Assembly (NCBI GenBank): GCA_921293015.1
Contig: OV121092.1
Location: forward strand, 5,028,001-5,092,000
Direction: 5' to 3'
DNA length: 64,000 bases
From: Phorcus lineatus
Taxonomy: Eukaryota > Mollusca > Gastropoda > Trochida > Trochidae
Notes under the pieces: generated by a model
What the model was told of the DNA's origin: nothing
What the model saw: the letters and a program-made list of their open reading frames with translations, nothing else
Database searches by the model: none
Part shown: one piece after another, positions 1 to 13,381 of the stretch
Layout of the letters: each line of letters starts with the position of its first letter
Position numbering within the stretch: position 1 is the first letter of the stretch
Made by a program: the position numbers and the translations under genes

Positions 1-385
1 GGGAATGCCGTACCCTATGTTTCGAATAGAAAGATTTATGTGATAGCGACTTGTTGTTGACATAATCTGACGTAATCTGACATAATCTGAAATTTGATGA
101 TGTTAGCAAGAAATGTCCAACACTAATTTGAAATTTTTTCAATAAGGAACGAATGTGAATACGATCAATGGGATGTTCAAATTTAAAATAAACGAGATGT
201 GGTATTTAATTTCCATGGCAAGTTTGCAAATAATTACATCGTATTTGATAAACGAGATTCGAATTTCATAAACTCACCTTAGTCAATAGGGTAATGTGTC
301 TTCGTAATGACCAGTAACTCATTTAAAACTGGGCGACATCATAAGGTTAATTAATCTTGGATCGTAACCGGAGCCCAACCGTGTC
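1..385. other. Non-coding stretch, nothing recognised
   Basis: AT-rich sequence with no convincing coding region. It holds only a short local repetition of 'cataatctga' near 60-90. No splice-bounded exon or transposon end was found before the MITE that starts at 386. Confidence 0.5.
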
Positions 386-840
386 TTAAAGGGACACAGA
401 GGATGTTGTTGGGGTCAAACAAGTCACACTTTATTAATGATATTATCTCATCGGTAAGTAGTGGCTGTTCTTGAAATTTAACATCTCAATGCTGACCAGT
501 TACCCTAGCGACAATAGACAAGAAAAACATCGAGATTTATGATCGAAAACCGGAAAAATGGCGCGCGCCAATGAGTCAATCGTAATTTTGGAAACCTATT
601 TATAGCAGGCACAACGAGAAATATAGGATGATATTGCTAAATGGGTCATTCAACTTATATACATGAAAATGGGACGCTGAATTTCAATTTCCTGAAATTG
701 CTATGGCCGTTTTTTCATTTACAATATAAAACAAGAAAGTGTCAATTCTAGATACGAAATTTGAACTTAATTGAGGTAATATGACATTTTGGTTCTATTT
801 AAGAAACAAAATCCATGAAACATATTCTATGTCACCTTAA
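386..840. mobile_element. TTAA-flanked MITE, subfamily B, copy 1
   Basis: Non-autonomous DNA transposon of about 455 bp. It begins TTAAAGGGACACAGAGGAT and ends with the imperfect inverted match TTCTATGTCACCTTAA, so both ends carry TTAA. The inner sequence includes 'gatcgaaaaccgg' followed by 'ggcgcgcgcc' (about 543-570), a block found in most other copies here. The TTAA flank recalls piggyBac-like targets, but the terminal bases are not typical piggyBac ones, so the superfamily is left open. No open reading frame. Confidence 0.75.
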
Positions 841-1842
841 CTCCGTAATCATTACATCACACCACAATTATCGATATTGGTATGTGTTTCTTGGTGTTGA
901 CAGGAAAATGAAACGGCTAAAGGTTGGCGGAAATTTCTAACTAAGAAGAAAGGAATACCGATTACTGTAACTACGGCACCTTTTACAATTTGCAATTTCC
1001 AAGCGATGAACTTATCCATAAGGTCATGTTAATCATAACAAAAAACCTGTTTTCCGTTTGACATCGATTGAAAGATATCAACAGATGTGTTTCTTTGTGT
1101 TACCGGTATTAAGGTTATTAAGATGGTCGATCAACCGTGTATCAAATAAAACAATCGTTTTAATCATGAGCACTAGAATTAGAAATATACTTTACATGTG
1201 CGTAAGGTTTTAATGAAATTGTAGTTTTGATGATCAATTGTCTGTCATAATCTCATTTAAATCAGACAAACTTTCACTCGTAACTCGCCGCGTTTCGCGA
1301 ATCATTTGATGGAATTTACAGATTTTAATGAGATTGCATCCTTTCATCTCCGTTGCACAGATTTCCGAATCGCAGACATACTTTAGAACGTCAATCTAAC
1401 GAAACCAGGGCAGAAAAGTAATTCAACCCGTTAAAGAAGAAATGTTTTCAGTTTTTATGTTCAAATAATGCCGATATGCAGTTGTTGTTTATCTTACATA
1501 CAGAGATAGCCTCGTTCTGAAACTCATTACAAATAAACACAACATTAAAAAACATGGCGTCATGCATAGGTGCTCTGGCACAGGCCAAGTTTAGCGCAAA
1601 GTAGGATGGGAATGATGGAAAATGACCACGCAAACTCATTTGTGTTCTTGTTTGCCTGTGGTTCTGATAAATTATCTTTGATGGAAGGATGGGGTTGTTT
1701 AACAAAACGCAAAGGCAAGCGCTCTCGCTCCTAGAATTCCAGATTATAAAAAATATAGTTTTACCGATTTGTATCACATTTTTTAGCTTCTTCCTGTTTA
1801 TGTATGTCTGAAAAAATGGATGTTTAGATACGTCGCGGTGAA
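841..1842. other. Non-coding stretch, nothing recognised
   Basis: About 1 kb without a supported gene. The longest open frames (for example 1448-1777 on the minus strand) show no domain, no splice context and a composition like the surrounding DNA. Confidence 0.5.
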
Positions 1843-1954
1843 TTAAAGAGCCACTCCGTGATTTTCATGACATATTATTTACCTTTGATACGAACCTAAA
1901 TGTCATATGTGGTGATATAAAATCAAAACATCTTAACTTGTCCCAAAAGACATA
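1843..1954. mobile_element. MITE subfamily A, 5' fragment cut off by mariner
   Basis: Starts TTAAAGAGCCACTCCGTGA and matches the first 110 bases or so of the full copy at 3096-3573. It stops exactly where the mariner begins, at the TA of 1953-1954. The bases just upstream (about 1828-1842, 'agatacgtcgcggtg') also resemble the bases upstream of the full copy (about 3080-3093). This points to a tandem duplication of flank plus element rather than a simple split of one MITE. Confidence 0.7.
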
Positions 1955-3061
1955 CGAGGGTTGTCCCGAAAATGTCCGGCCTGAATATGAAAACATGCCT
2001 GAAACGCAACCATACTGCGCACGTGAATGCATGATGAACCTTCATTGACGTGTAAATGGCATGAAAATTACGAGATGCATACTCTTCAATTGCGTATAAT
2101 AGCCCGTCATTCAAAGGTACCCTCACATCTTTTACCGAAATGGTGAAAAGTGAATGTAGGGCTGTTATCTAATATCTGAGTTTAAAAGAATACACTACAA
2201 AGGAAATTCATGGGGATATGTTACAAACATTAGGTGAATCTGCTCCTTCATAAACATTGGTGTGCTGAATTTAAACGGGGCAGAGTAAGCACTAAAGATG
2301 AGCCCCGTCCTGGTCGTCCATCTGATGTCAAAACAGGTGAAAACATTGAGGATCTTCTTGACACAATAAGGTCTCGCGCAGACCAAGAATCATTTTCGCT
2401 CATGTCGTTACTCAAGATGAAACCTGGGTTCATCATTTTGATCCTGAGACAAAAAGCCAAAGCATGCAATGGAAACACAGCATATCACCCACCCCTTAAA
2501 AATTCATATCTTGTTCCTCCAATCGGAAGGTCATGACAGCCGTTTTCTGGGACTCTCAGGGTGTAATAATGACTGATTATTGAAAGAAAGGTTCTACAAT
2601 CAAAGTCACTTATTACGCAAATGAACTACGACAAATACGAGAAAAAGTCAAAGAGAAACGAAGGGATAAACTGCGCAAAGGTGTGTGGCTGTTGCAGGAC
2701 AATGCTCCCGTTCACACCACCCAAACTGCAGTCAGTTCAGCACAGTATTGTGGGTTCAGGATTCTCCCCCACCCTGCTTATCCTCCAGACCTATCCCCCT
2801 CAGACTTCTTCCTCTTCCCTCGACTGAAAACAGAGATCCATGGCCAAAGGTTTGAGACTGACGATGACGTCATTGCTGCAGTAGAGGAGTTTTTGTGGTC
2901 TCGTGATAAGAAGTGGTTTTCAGAGTGGATGCTGATGTTACAGAAACGTTGGAGCAAATGCATTGAGGTCAAGGGTGATAATGTCGAAAAATTAGTCAAA
3001 ATCATTTGGTTTCTTTGGTTTTGATGGTCAGTCAGGCCGGAAAGTTTTGGGACACATGTCA
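1955..3061 (+). mobile_element. Mariner transposon (D34D type), decayed
   Basis: Plain Tc1/mariner DNA transposon of 1107 bp lying between TA dinucleotides (1953-1954 and 3062-3063). Imperfect terminal inverted repeats of about 30 bp end in the shared block TCCGGCCTGA. Transposase traces read on the plus strand: the FKRGRVSTKDEPRPGRPSD stretch (about 2270-2330), VTQDETWVHHFDPETKSQS (about 2408-2465) in another frame, then QDNAPVHTT and YPPDLSPSDFFLFP (2695-2820). The two latter aspartates are 34 residues apart, as in mariner. The middle of the transposase between the SGRPSD-type region and the first catalytic Asp is largely missing, which fits a length about 200 bp short of a usual 1.3-kb mariner. 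Frame changes and that deletion make it inactive. Confidence 0.9.
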
Positions 3062-3095
3062 TAAAGAAATTGATGTCTAGATACGTTGTGGTGTA

Positions 3096-3573
3096 TTAAA
3101 GAGCCACTCCGTGATTTTCATAACATATTATTCACCTTTGATACGAACCTACGTGTCATATGTGGTGATATAAAATCAAAAGATCTCAACTTTTCATGTC
3201 CAAAAGACATATTTATGACAAATACTGGTTTTCCATGAAAGTCTAAAAACAGCCTTATAAATGCACATAGGTGTAGATATCACGTCCAGTATACATGGAT
3301 ACTAGTTTTATAACCTAACAAGCACTACCAACTCCTAACTGCCCTCCTGGCTGTTTTAGATCAATCTCCAAAATTATGTTTGACTATTATACGCGCGCCA
3401 ATGTCCGGTTTTCTATCATAATTGCGACGTTCTACCCTTCATACTGTCACTTTAAGAAACCAATAAGCTTTAAAATGTGTCTTTACGGTAAAAGTCGATA
3501 CTTCGCGATCAAATGCCACCATTGATTAAGTTTGGTATATATGACTCCAACAACTCACGGAGTGGCTCTTTAA
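3096..3573. mobile_element. TTAA-flanked MITE, subfamily A, full copy
   Basis: 478 bp from TTAA (3096-3099) to TTAA (3570-3573), with a perfect 15-bp terminal inverted repeat, AGAGCCACTCCGTGA at the left and its complement at the right. Inner block 'gcgcgccaatgtccggtttt' (about 3391-3411) is the complement of the core seen in subfamily B. The inverted right end reads on as GTTGTTGGAGTCA, which is also the subterminal sequence of subfamily B. Subfamilies A and B are therefore one family. No coding capacity. Confidence 0.85.
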
Positions 3574-5373
3574 GAGGCATTGTTAATGTCATTAGGTGGC
3601 AAAATCCTGAAGAGATGAGAAGAGATGAAGAGATATTTCAATTATTATATGGCACGATGAATCGTTGAAACTGAGAAAATATCACAAATCTTTCTTGACA
3701 AGTAACATCAAAAATTTTGGATCGACATATTCAAATGCCTTTCAAATTCTTCCGTAAAATTTATAGAATCTGCCGGAATACTGGAATACACAATTATATG
3801 GCAGCAAAACTGTTTAGGTCTATAAGGACTCTTATACTAAATCTCTGACGCTCAATAAAACTTTCAAAAGATAATTTTAATACAAATAATTCGATAAGCT
3901 TTTCAAAGACTTATAACAGTCTACGTAAGCTAACGTACACCAGCAAGTCACATTTAAACAGAGTATGGCGGTAGCTAGTGCAATTAAGTTAATAGACTTT
4001 CCTTGTGAAAACGAAGAAGGCGTTACCAAAATAATCTCTTACGTAAAGAAGGCGGTTTTATAACGTTGGCATGATGTCTTGGTCTAGTTTCCTGCTTATG
4101 CAATTAACAATGAGCTAATTACATAGATTGCGAGGTCAATTATTTGCACCTTTTAGGCTTTCTAAACGAATGTGTGTTCACAAACCGGAATTATGCGATA
4201 GTGTTTGTCAGAGTTCAAATCGTCGCATGATTCCAAGGGTGAATGTTTGGCAGTTATCAAAGTTCGTGGGCACTCTCATTTAATTAATATTTACTTTTAA
4301 TGAGATCTTTCGCACCTCTTACATAATAGCTTATCTCATTGGTCGGTTTGTTGACAGTTCACGTGATAGCGTCACTAGCACGTGTAGAATCGCCTCGTAA
4401 TTGATGACTTCTTTCAGCTTTGTAAACAGCACCGCGGTTGTGTAAGATAATTAATAACTCTCACAAGTGTCGTTGAGTTTACTTGAAACTCAAAACCACT
4501 AATTACAAACACGATTGATTAAATAATTATTTAACAGTTGTGCAGGACATGATAATTTTGAAAATGCATAAAATCACATGTTTTATCATTCGTCTAAGTA
4601 GGTACATAGTGAACAACTAAGCAAAATTTATCACATGAATTAATAAAATCACATAATATATACACATGACATTTCTTACCCGTTATTTCTGTCTTAAGAA
4701 ATAAAGGATTATTTTCCTCATATACATCATATTTTGCGTTGATATTGACATTGACCTCGTTCAAAGGTATATTTTTCCCTTAGAAAGATTGGTATCTCCT
4801 AAATGACGTCACCCCTAGTGGCGATAAAATTTAGCAAGATTGAGAGTTTCATTAACCGTAAGAGCAGAATATCTCACTCTTATTCAAATCAAAAGTTGGC
4901 TCCTTTCAAATCCACGGTCATTAACAATGTGTTTAAAATTGTCTTTGAATTACCTTGACTGCTTCTTGCGTTAAAATACAGCGCTAAGGAAGAGTATCCC
5001 AAGCATCTACCTTTGCATATAGGGTGATAAAACAAAAATAAACATTTTCTTCATCTTGAAGCTAATTAAAGACTTTGTTGAACTTGTGTAAGTAGAAAGA
5101 ATGTCTAAAAGACGACTCCCATTCTTAATGGAATACCTTTCTCGGCGGTTTGTGGCAAACCGTTCACAAAACTGGGAAGGCTACTTTCTTAGCCATATTT
5201 CAAGGCTAAAATGATTCGACGTTCTTTGATGATTTACACATGTGGAAATGGGTTCATTCGGAACATATAGCCAGTAGTGTAGACGAGAAGTGCCCATCAA
5301 TTCCTATTGAAAAGTGATGAATAATAAATATCATTCACTGTGTTCATACACCACGGATATGTATTGTAGATGT
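3574..5373. other. Non-coding stretch, nothing recognised
   Basis: About 1.8 kb of AT-rich sequence. No open frame with recognisable protein, no paired transposon ends and no tandem array found. Confidence 0.5.
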
Positions 5374-5818
5374 TTAAAGGGACACATGTTATGTTGTTGG
5401 AGTCAAGTATGTCAAACTTCATAAATGGTGTTATCTTATCGAAAGGTAATAGTTGTTTCAGAAAACCAGTATCCTAATGCTTATCAGTTCAGTATAGTGT
5501 TAATAAATGTCATGATTTGTGATCGAAAACCGGACAGTGGCGCGCGTAATTTCGGAAACATGAAGACAAACAATGGTTGATAATGTTAAGTAGGTCATTT
5601 AACTAATATACACGTTAAATGGACGCAAAATTTCGAATACTTAACATTTATAGAGTCGTTTTCCAATTTTCAGTGAAAACAAGAAAATATCATAATTTTG
5701 GCATTTTAGAGATAAAAATGCAAGTTTAGGGTGGCAATCTTTTCTTAACTCAATTCTTAAGGTATTTTGGCTCTTACTTAAGCCACATTAAAAATCTTGA
5801 AACATCGTGTCAATTTAA
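5374..5818. mobile_element. TTAA-flanked MITE, subfamily B, copy 2
   Basis: 445 bp. Left end TTAAAGGGACACATGTTATG, right end reading back as TTAAATTGACACGATGTTTC. It carries 'gatcgaaaaccggacagtgg' followed by 'cgcgcg' near 5521-5547. It aligns along its length with copies at 386, 34444 and 37154, and its right half is clearly related to the left half of subfamily A. Confidence 0.78.
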
Positions 5819-8694
5819 CGCTGACAATAAGTCACTTCTATCGAACTTTCAAAAAAGAATCTCCGAGAAGTAGATATTTTAGAAACAAATGTAGATTTGC
5901 TTTCCAAATGGGAACTATAATCATGTTTCGGTCTAAAGTGCAGTTGAAATAAAATTTCATGAAATTCTCTGATTAATACTATTTTATTTATACTAAGTGT
6001 TTAGTTATAAAAAAGTGTATTAGTAGAGGTCCGGGTTGTGTTCGATATTTGGGTTGAAGTTTGACATATGCGGTAGTCACTCAGTTTACCTTGTATTGTC
6101 TCACACATTGAAAAAATAATCTTTCTGAAAAGCAAGTCTAGACTTGTATTAAGAGAGCCAGTTTTTAGTTTTTGGCCAAATGTTTTAAACGAGAGTTGTC
6201 ATGTTCCTTTTTTGTATATTTTATTTGTAACAAACAATCTAGACGAAGCTTGTAAATTCCATTCTTCCTTCATCGTTGTTGTTTTTGCTAATTTTAATTG
6301 AGCAGATAGATGCATAACAACGTTGATGCTTTTATTTTTTACACCCAAACATTTCCGACAAAGACATCTGACACAAAAACACCGTTGACGAGATGGAACG
6401 CGACATCCGAAATAGTTTTACTCGCAGCATCCACTCCTTTTGCGATCTAACCGCAGAAACTCGTTAAGGACAGTCCTCTCAAGTATAGACTATATTCCTG
6501 GATAGCATTTCAAATATGAGCACACATTATTCAGGGATCCCAACTGAATGCATGTGTCTCTTCGAATAAAATATAGAACACTTGAAGCTGAATTTTATGT
6601 GCATGACCTCCTTTGTAAATGTAAGTAATTACCAAAATGTCGTTATATTTACATAAATGATAGTCATAGCGATCCAATGTCATTTGAATTTGATATATCT
6701 AGTTTCATAATATCGTCAACGTGTACCAAAAAACACGATTTACTATATTTCTTATTTCATTTTTTTTAATCTTTATGTCATGTTTATAAGGAGGACATAG
6801 TCTTTTCGTTTCACAATATGTTATTTACCCCCAAAGATGTTAATTTTCACAGCCTTAGGTTAAAAAACCTAACGCTGATTTGTCTGTCAGTCGTACGTCA
6901 TTGCCAACAATGTGTTCTACGCCTATCTTGGCACTAAAAGAGCTTCGAAAATTAATAGCCCTTGTTTCTTATCTCCACTCTATTGATGATGTTAGAACGT
7001 ACTGAAACTGACATCCCCATACCCCCTGTCCCTCCCGTCAACAAATGCCAAAACAAACACAGGTTAACGAACCCCCTGCAGATTTGGAAATACAACACGT
7101 TTAGTGTCACACGGTATGTTAACCGACACTGCATGTGAGTAAAAGTGAAGCCGGCTTTCGCCAGACTCTCCTCATGAATGAAACAAGACTGAGTCGTGAG
7201 CAGTGAGGTAAAAATATCAGTGGAAACATCGGCACCAGACTCGCTTGCCGAGACGGGACTTAATATCAGCGGAGCATGTTGCTGACTCCAGTCGCTGTAC
7301 TGGATTGAAGAGAGGAGGGGATCCGGGAGAGTTGGTGGATACGCTTTTTGGTGAATTTACAACTGACATCACACCCTGGTTTTGTAAACTACGTTCTGGA
7401 ACTGACGCTTACTAAGGAACTAAGTAGCATTGGAGCTAGTGGTTTTCCTTGTCGTACTCCCCTCGATAAACCCAACAGAGTTTATAGCGCGGACGTGTGA
7501 GGATATGATTCTGATAAAAGTGTGTACGGACACAGTCTAGCTTGAGAAAGGATATAATCATTCATCCGAATATATTTCTGGTGTTCCAAATCTAACTTTT
7601 CTCTTTGGGAGGTCATAAACTGTTCTTGGTTAAGTTTGAAAGGAAAAAAAGAAAGCATTCTTTTCAAATCTTGAGAAAAATCAGAGTGTATCTTAAAAAT
7701 GCTATATAGCATGCTCTGAGAAACAAATACAAACGCTAGTGAGAAGACAAAAGGATTCAGTTTGGACCTAAATAAACTACTGTAGGTTTTGAACAGTTGA
7801 AATCAAAACGTGTTCTTATAGAGAAGGGAAAACGTATGTTAAGATTTATCTACGAATCTCCAGTTGATACCCAAAGACAGTATCAAACCATTGAAGGCGA
7901 GACGAAGAAGATATCATGAGGACTCAAATAATCTGAGATCAAACCGTTATCTCGATATCAGTGAAGAAGGAACAGAGAGGAAGAAGGGAGATATCTCTGA
8001 GAATATGCGGAAGTGCCCCCAGTGATAGAGAGACGGGATAAGGGAAGACAGCTTCCGTCGAGATACAGTGTATTAACTATGCAGGCTAAAGAGGAGGATG
8101 GCGTGTTTGGGGGAGATTTATATAACGCTCCGGTATGTTTACAGTTTAGGCACACCAAAGTGCACTCGCCGGTGCTTCAGTGAGTATGCCCCGCTTCGTG
8201 CAGTGACATAGGGCTTTATGAGTGTTTATAACCACTTTAATAACTCTTGATAGAGTGATTTATTTTCAAAGTTTTCAACTGGCTCTGACTGTTTTCACGG
8301 TATTAGTATGCTCAGAGATGAAAAGTTGTGATATTTTTGCACATCTTTGACGCTTCGGAGTAATCAGTGTCCCCTGTGATAAACTTGGAGATCGATCGAT
8401 ATTTTTGTGAAAATGAAAAATTGCTTAATATTTCACACAAAGACTTATTATTTGTGATGTGATGACTGCTAATTTTGTGTTATACATGGATACTTGGATA
8501 CCCTGATATTTCCATGTTAAACTGAGCTCAAGTATAAGGATTGTGAAGCGTGTGAACCTTTATGTTAATCAAGACGACAGGTAAACATTGTTTTTGAGGT
8601 CATGTGACACACATTTTCATCGTTTGAATATTATAACATGTGCACAGTAATGCCTTTCCAAATTATTTGATACCGTAGCAGATACTTCATCATC
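5819..8694. other. Intergenic and presumed upstream region of the SRCR gene
   Basis: No coding sequence supported. The stretch just before 8695 could hold a 5' UTR and an upstream non-coding exon: a possible donor 'gacag|gtaaac' lies near 8580 and a possible acceptor 'gtagcag' near 8680, so the start codon could be near the beginning of an internal exon. No clear TATA box. Open frames at 6952-7134, 7482-7712 and 7958-8158 on the minus strand show no recognisable protein. Confidence 0.4.
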
Positions 8695-11600
8695 ATGTTT
8701 ATTCGAATTTACCTCCCAATGAGCCTGTTGCTCTCCCTCGGAACGGCGCAGACAACTCCTCCCTCCCCCAGTCCCTCAGGATTCCCCATTTTACAATCCC
8801 CTCAGGACAAACTTGAACAAACTGTTCTGACATCCATGCTCAAAATGATTGACGAGAAATTCAACTCACTGAGTGGACGTATGGGCCAGATTGAGCGTGC
8901 ACTGAACGGACTCCAGTTTTTCAGCATCAGGAAGTTCCGAGAACTCTCAAACTCCCTGCAGACAGCTTCCTCTCTCACCCAAGCAGTCCACTCACAGCTA
9001 GGGACCAATGATCTGGAGACAAGGAACCTCAAATCTACGGTGTCTCGGGTCAGCCACGATGTCGTCAAACTTAAAGAATCAAACTCTAAGTTGTCCCAGA
9101 AGCTTGACAGGTCATTATTATACATCAACCGTAACATTGACGAGAAGGCGAATGACATTATCAGCAGCCTCGAGAGTATAGAGGCCAAACGGGAGGAGGA
9201 GGTCGGTCTCTTAGCTGAGGCTGCCTCGGAACAGGAGTTCATTTCCAGGAAGGAGACTACTATCAACTGCACCGTTGACGTCAGGAATCTCGAGGAACAG
9301 ATCGACGACAGGTTCAATCTGCTTCGGAATCAGTCTCATTATCAGTTTGAGAAACTTAGGAATCAATCCGAAGTGCATTTCAATAAACTGAAGTTTCAGT
9401 CCCAGCAACAGTTTGTCACGGTTCGGTCTGAAGCTAATACTCATCACGACAAACAAACCCATCTCTCGAATGTCCACTTCAACACTCTGAAGAATCAGTC
9501 ACAGGGCTATTACGACAATCTCAAACGACAGTGGTTGACGCAATATTCCAAACTCTCTAATCTGAGCTTGTCACTGAGAGCTGAGAAGGAAAGTGAAGAG
9601 AATGACGTGGTTGAAGGCGGTGTTGAGTCAGAAGAGTCCAAGGAAACAAATGTGTTTATTGACAATGAAGGTCTGTACTTGGCTCTAGCAAATATGACGT
9701 CTAACATTGTACAGGCTGTGAGCTTCATTAGACATACCGAGAGTATGATAGAGAGGGTCATTTCCAACACAGATGATATATCATATGAGCAAGATCAAAT
9801 TAGGAAAGAAATCACAAGTGTCTTGGCATCTCAACCTATAAGTTCAGGGGGAACAAACCCAGATAATACTGTTGTAACGGAGGGTGGGACCAAAGAAAGT
9901 CAAGTTCAAGGTCAAGAGCCAAGATTAGAAACGCAAACAACCCGATGTAGTTTACCTGAAAGCGTTCTTAATGACATTGCAAAATTTTCAAAAAATGGTT
10001 CCCAGTTGTTTGAGATTCTTACCGATCTTGCTCAAATGAGTCAGGTTTCTCTGTCTTCGTCAATTGTCGAGCTTCAAGACGAAGTTGTCCGAATGGAAGA
10101 ATCTCGGACCAAAGCGGATGCAGAGACGAAACTCCCAGCATCGTATGCGCCTGGTGACTACAACCTCGTTTTACAGAAAATACACAACACGACCAAGAAT
10201 ACTTTTAAAATGGCGGAAGCGATGGCTTCCAATACGGGCTGGATACCATATATCTTCCATAATGTGCAATACCTTGAAGGTCAAATGAACAGATCCATGA
10301 CGGTCACCAATCGTTTCTTGTCGGAAATTCGAGGTCTCCAGTCAAAACTCGCCCGTGCTGATCCGAATGCTCATACACAAGGTTCCGTATTCAATGTTCC
10401 CAAAGTGGAAGAACGTCGCAATGGCAGCTCAAAGACCAATGAAAATGCTCTGGAATCTATCTATGACACAAGTCTAAAACTTAAGAGGATAATGCCTGCT
10501 CTTACCCGTCTTATCGCTGAGCCTGGTGAGTTTATTTATATTTCGTTATTGTAGACACACATAAAACGATGGTTTACTCATTAACCAAACAAATTTCTGC
10601 CCCTCTGCAAATATATTTGAAAGTAAATTCATAACTTTATCAGGTCGAGTTGAATGAATTCTTTTTTAAAGTAATAATTTAATAACGTTTTAATGTGTGC
10701 ATTTAAGCAAAGATGTATATAGAATCGTTGTTGTGTAAAGCAAGGAACGAATTGAGGAACGTTTTTGCAATTTCAGAATAATATATGTTTTCATATTGTC
10801 ATATGTTTTACTATAAGATTAAGGACGTGCTATTTGAATAAGAGATATTGAGAAGAAGAATATAAAATAGATAATAAGATGAAGGTCATTTTTATGATTC
10901 TATCAACATGGTATATTCTCATAATATAAGCACCCAGCAGGCAATCAGACGTTGTATCAACGTTGAAACGACGTCGTTTAGCAACGTTGAAATAACGTTG
11001 AAATTTGATTGGAGTTGAAATTGCGGCGACGTCGAAATCCGACGTGATTTCAACGTCGGTTCTACGTTGAAGCCAAGATGTTGTATTGACGTTGAAAATA
11101 CGTCATTTCGACGTCAAGTCTTGTTGATTAATCAGGTTGTGTTGTTTAGTTTCGTTAGTTTACTTGAAGCAATGCTTTAAGTATCTGTGAGGCTACGCTT
11201 TCAAATTCATCTCTTTCATAGGCCTCGGTGCAAGATTCTGATTGCTGCTCGTGTGGAGTTATCCATTTAATGTAAATTACATAGGTTGTGAGGGTATTAC
11301 TGTTTATATGACACTGCAACGATTTAGACCAAAGTGTCACGAAACAAATGTTTTTAAAAAATGCGTAAATGCCGTTTTGTAAGAACTACTAACTTTATTT
11401 AAATGGAAAATTGTTGTCAGTTGTGAATATAACTGAAAAAATTAAAACTGTTGGAAAATACCATATACCTTGTTTATTCTAATTCGACATAGGGCTTCCC
11501 TTTGTTGTGAAATTGAAAGAAATTAACTTTCATTTATCTAATTTCAATATCACACTTTTAAATGTCAATAATAGCTGTTTGTTTTTGCATTTTTTATTTC

Positions 11601-13322
11601 ATTCTTTAAAACAATCCGTAACGTATTTGATGTCATTGATAATAATGAAATTTTATAAAAGTAATCACTTTTCAGTTTAAAGTTGTTATGATGACGTTGA
11701 AACAACGTCAAAACACCAACCGAATTTCAACGTCAGGGAACTAACGTTGTTCCGACGTCGAAAATTGGTTGATCGACGTCCTGACCTGGATTCAACCAAA
11801 TTTCGACGTCGAAATGACGTCAGATGCCAGCTGGGCATATTGTTCTGTCAAATGTTTAGTATAATACGGCTGTAGCGAAAAGAAAGAAAAAGAAAAGAAA
11901 AGAGCGATGTAGCCCACTCATATAGACAATGTCAATGTACACCATCTTGTTTAATGTAATGCATGTCCATTGAAACGGTAAGCTTACTAATTCTTTTTAA
12001 TAAGTAAGGTTACTCAATCGTTCATATTTAGTAAGCTTATTAAACGGATCAGTAAGCTAACTAAAATGTTCAGTAGGCTTACTTTGTAGCGATAAGAGTA
12101 TCATTTGGCACCCCATATTGAAAAGTATTCAATGCAAGATTTTCGGTTCCATTGGTAGATAAACAACGGTGATATCTCTGTTATGATATTACAAACATAT
12201 ATAAATACTTCATTATACCTTAAACACTTCCATTCGAGGACAATCATAAGACGCAGGTCGTACTCCACACATAAAGTGCCGCTCATATTTTGTTTCAGTC
12301 TTCATTTATATAATAAGCTGATGTTTATTGCGTCAGCTCCAATGTCGAAGAAAGGGACTAGGTATCATACATCATATTTGCAGGTTTTCCAGTAAAGAAG
12401 TTGATCAACCGTCAAGTAATGAATCATGATTATTGTTGCTGAACTTCAACTAAACTTTTAACGAAACTCACTGTTCATGCCAACATACCCTGTTTAATTG
12501 CCATTATAAAAATAAACATCCCGGAAGTGGCAGTCTCGCTCCCATGGCCTTATGGGAAATTTAGTGACAGGATGAATTCGTGATGTTCCGCTTCCGCTGT
12601 TGTATAAACAACCATAATATTTCGAGCTGCAAATCATATACACTTGAGTTATCTTCAGCCAGCCATTTTTAGATTAACAATCTGTGACTGCACACATGAG
12701 CTCCAGACGTTCTCCTAAATGCCAGATGACATGCTTCGGTGACACCACAAGGCATTTGTTTTCCTCCATCTAAAGAATCATCAATTTATCTTCATTCCGC
12801 CGTCAATATGCCAAAATTCTGACCCGACATTTGATGCATTCTCCAGTAAATAGTTACGATTGTTGAAATAAAAAGAGGAGATTTAAGTCTTTTGGTAGAA
12901 TTAAACTTCCTATTTTGTATCCTCCAAAGGAGTTGAGAATGTAAGAAAGGAGTGATGTCTGTTTTTATACCAAGATAATAATTTGTGTGGCGCAGTCTAG
13001 TTTCCTCATTATTTTTATCATTTTCCGAAATCATTTCGAGACGAGTTAAAACTATGATTTAGAAAGATGTGGCACTTCTTTCGCATTTTCCCCTTAATAG
13101 TTCTTCACATGTCGTTTTGTAAGGCTTTTTGTATTAAATATGAACTGAATTAAAATTTATTTAGAAACAGAGCTGTGTTTACCATACAAACGTACCAAGT
13201 GAGAGGCGCCAAATCAGATACTTTTCGGTAAAGTCGTTATATTTATCAAACTTTTCTTCAAATTTAAATATGATTATAGGTGAATGCAATTTCTGAAACC
13301 AGTCTGTTAAACAAGAAAAAGA

Positions 13323-13381
<59 letters not shown>

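Noticed and set aside
2248-3062. Separate small genes on both strands in the mariner
   Set aside because: The plus-strand pieces are transposase remnants in different frames; the minus-strand ones are shadows.
8802-9317. 171-codon minus-strand frame opposite SRCR gene exon 1
   Set aside because: Shadow of the coiled-coil coding exon, which has the signal peptide, correct splice edges and SRCR partners.
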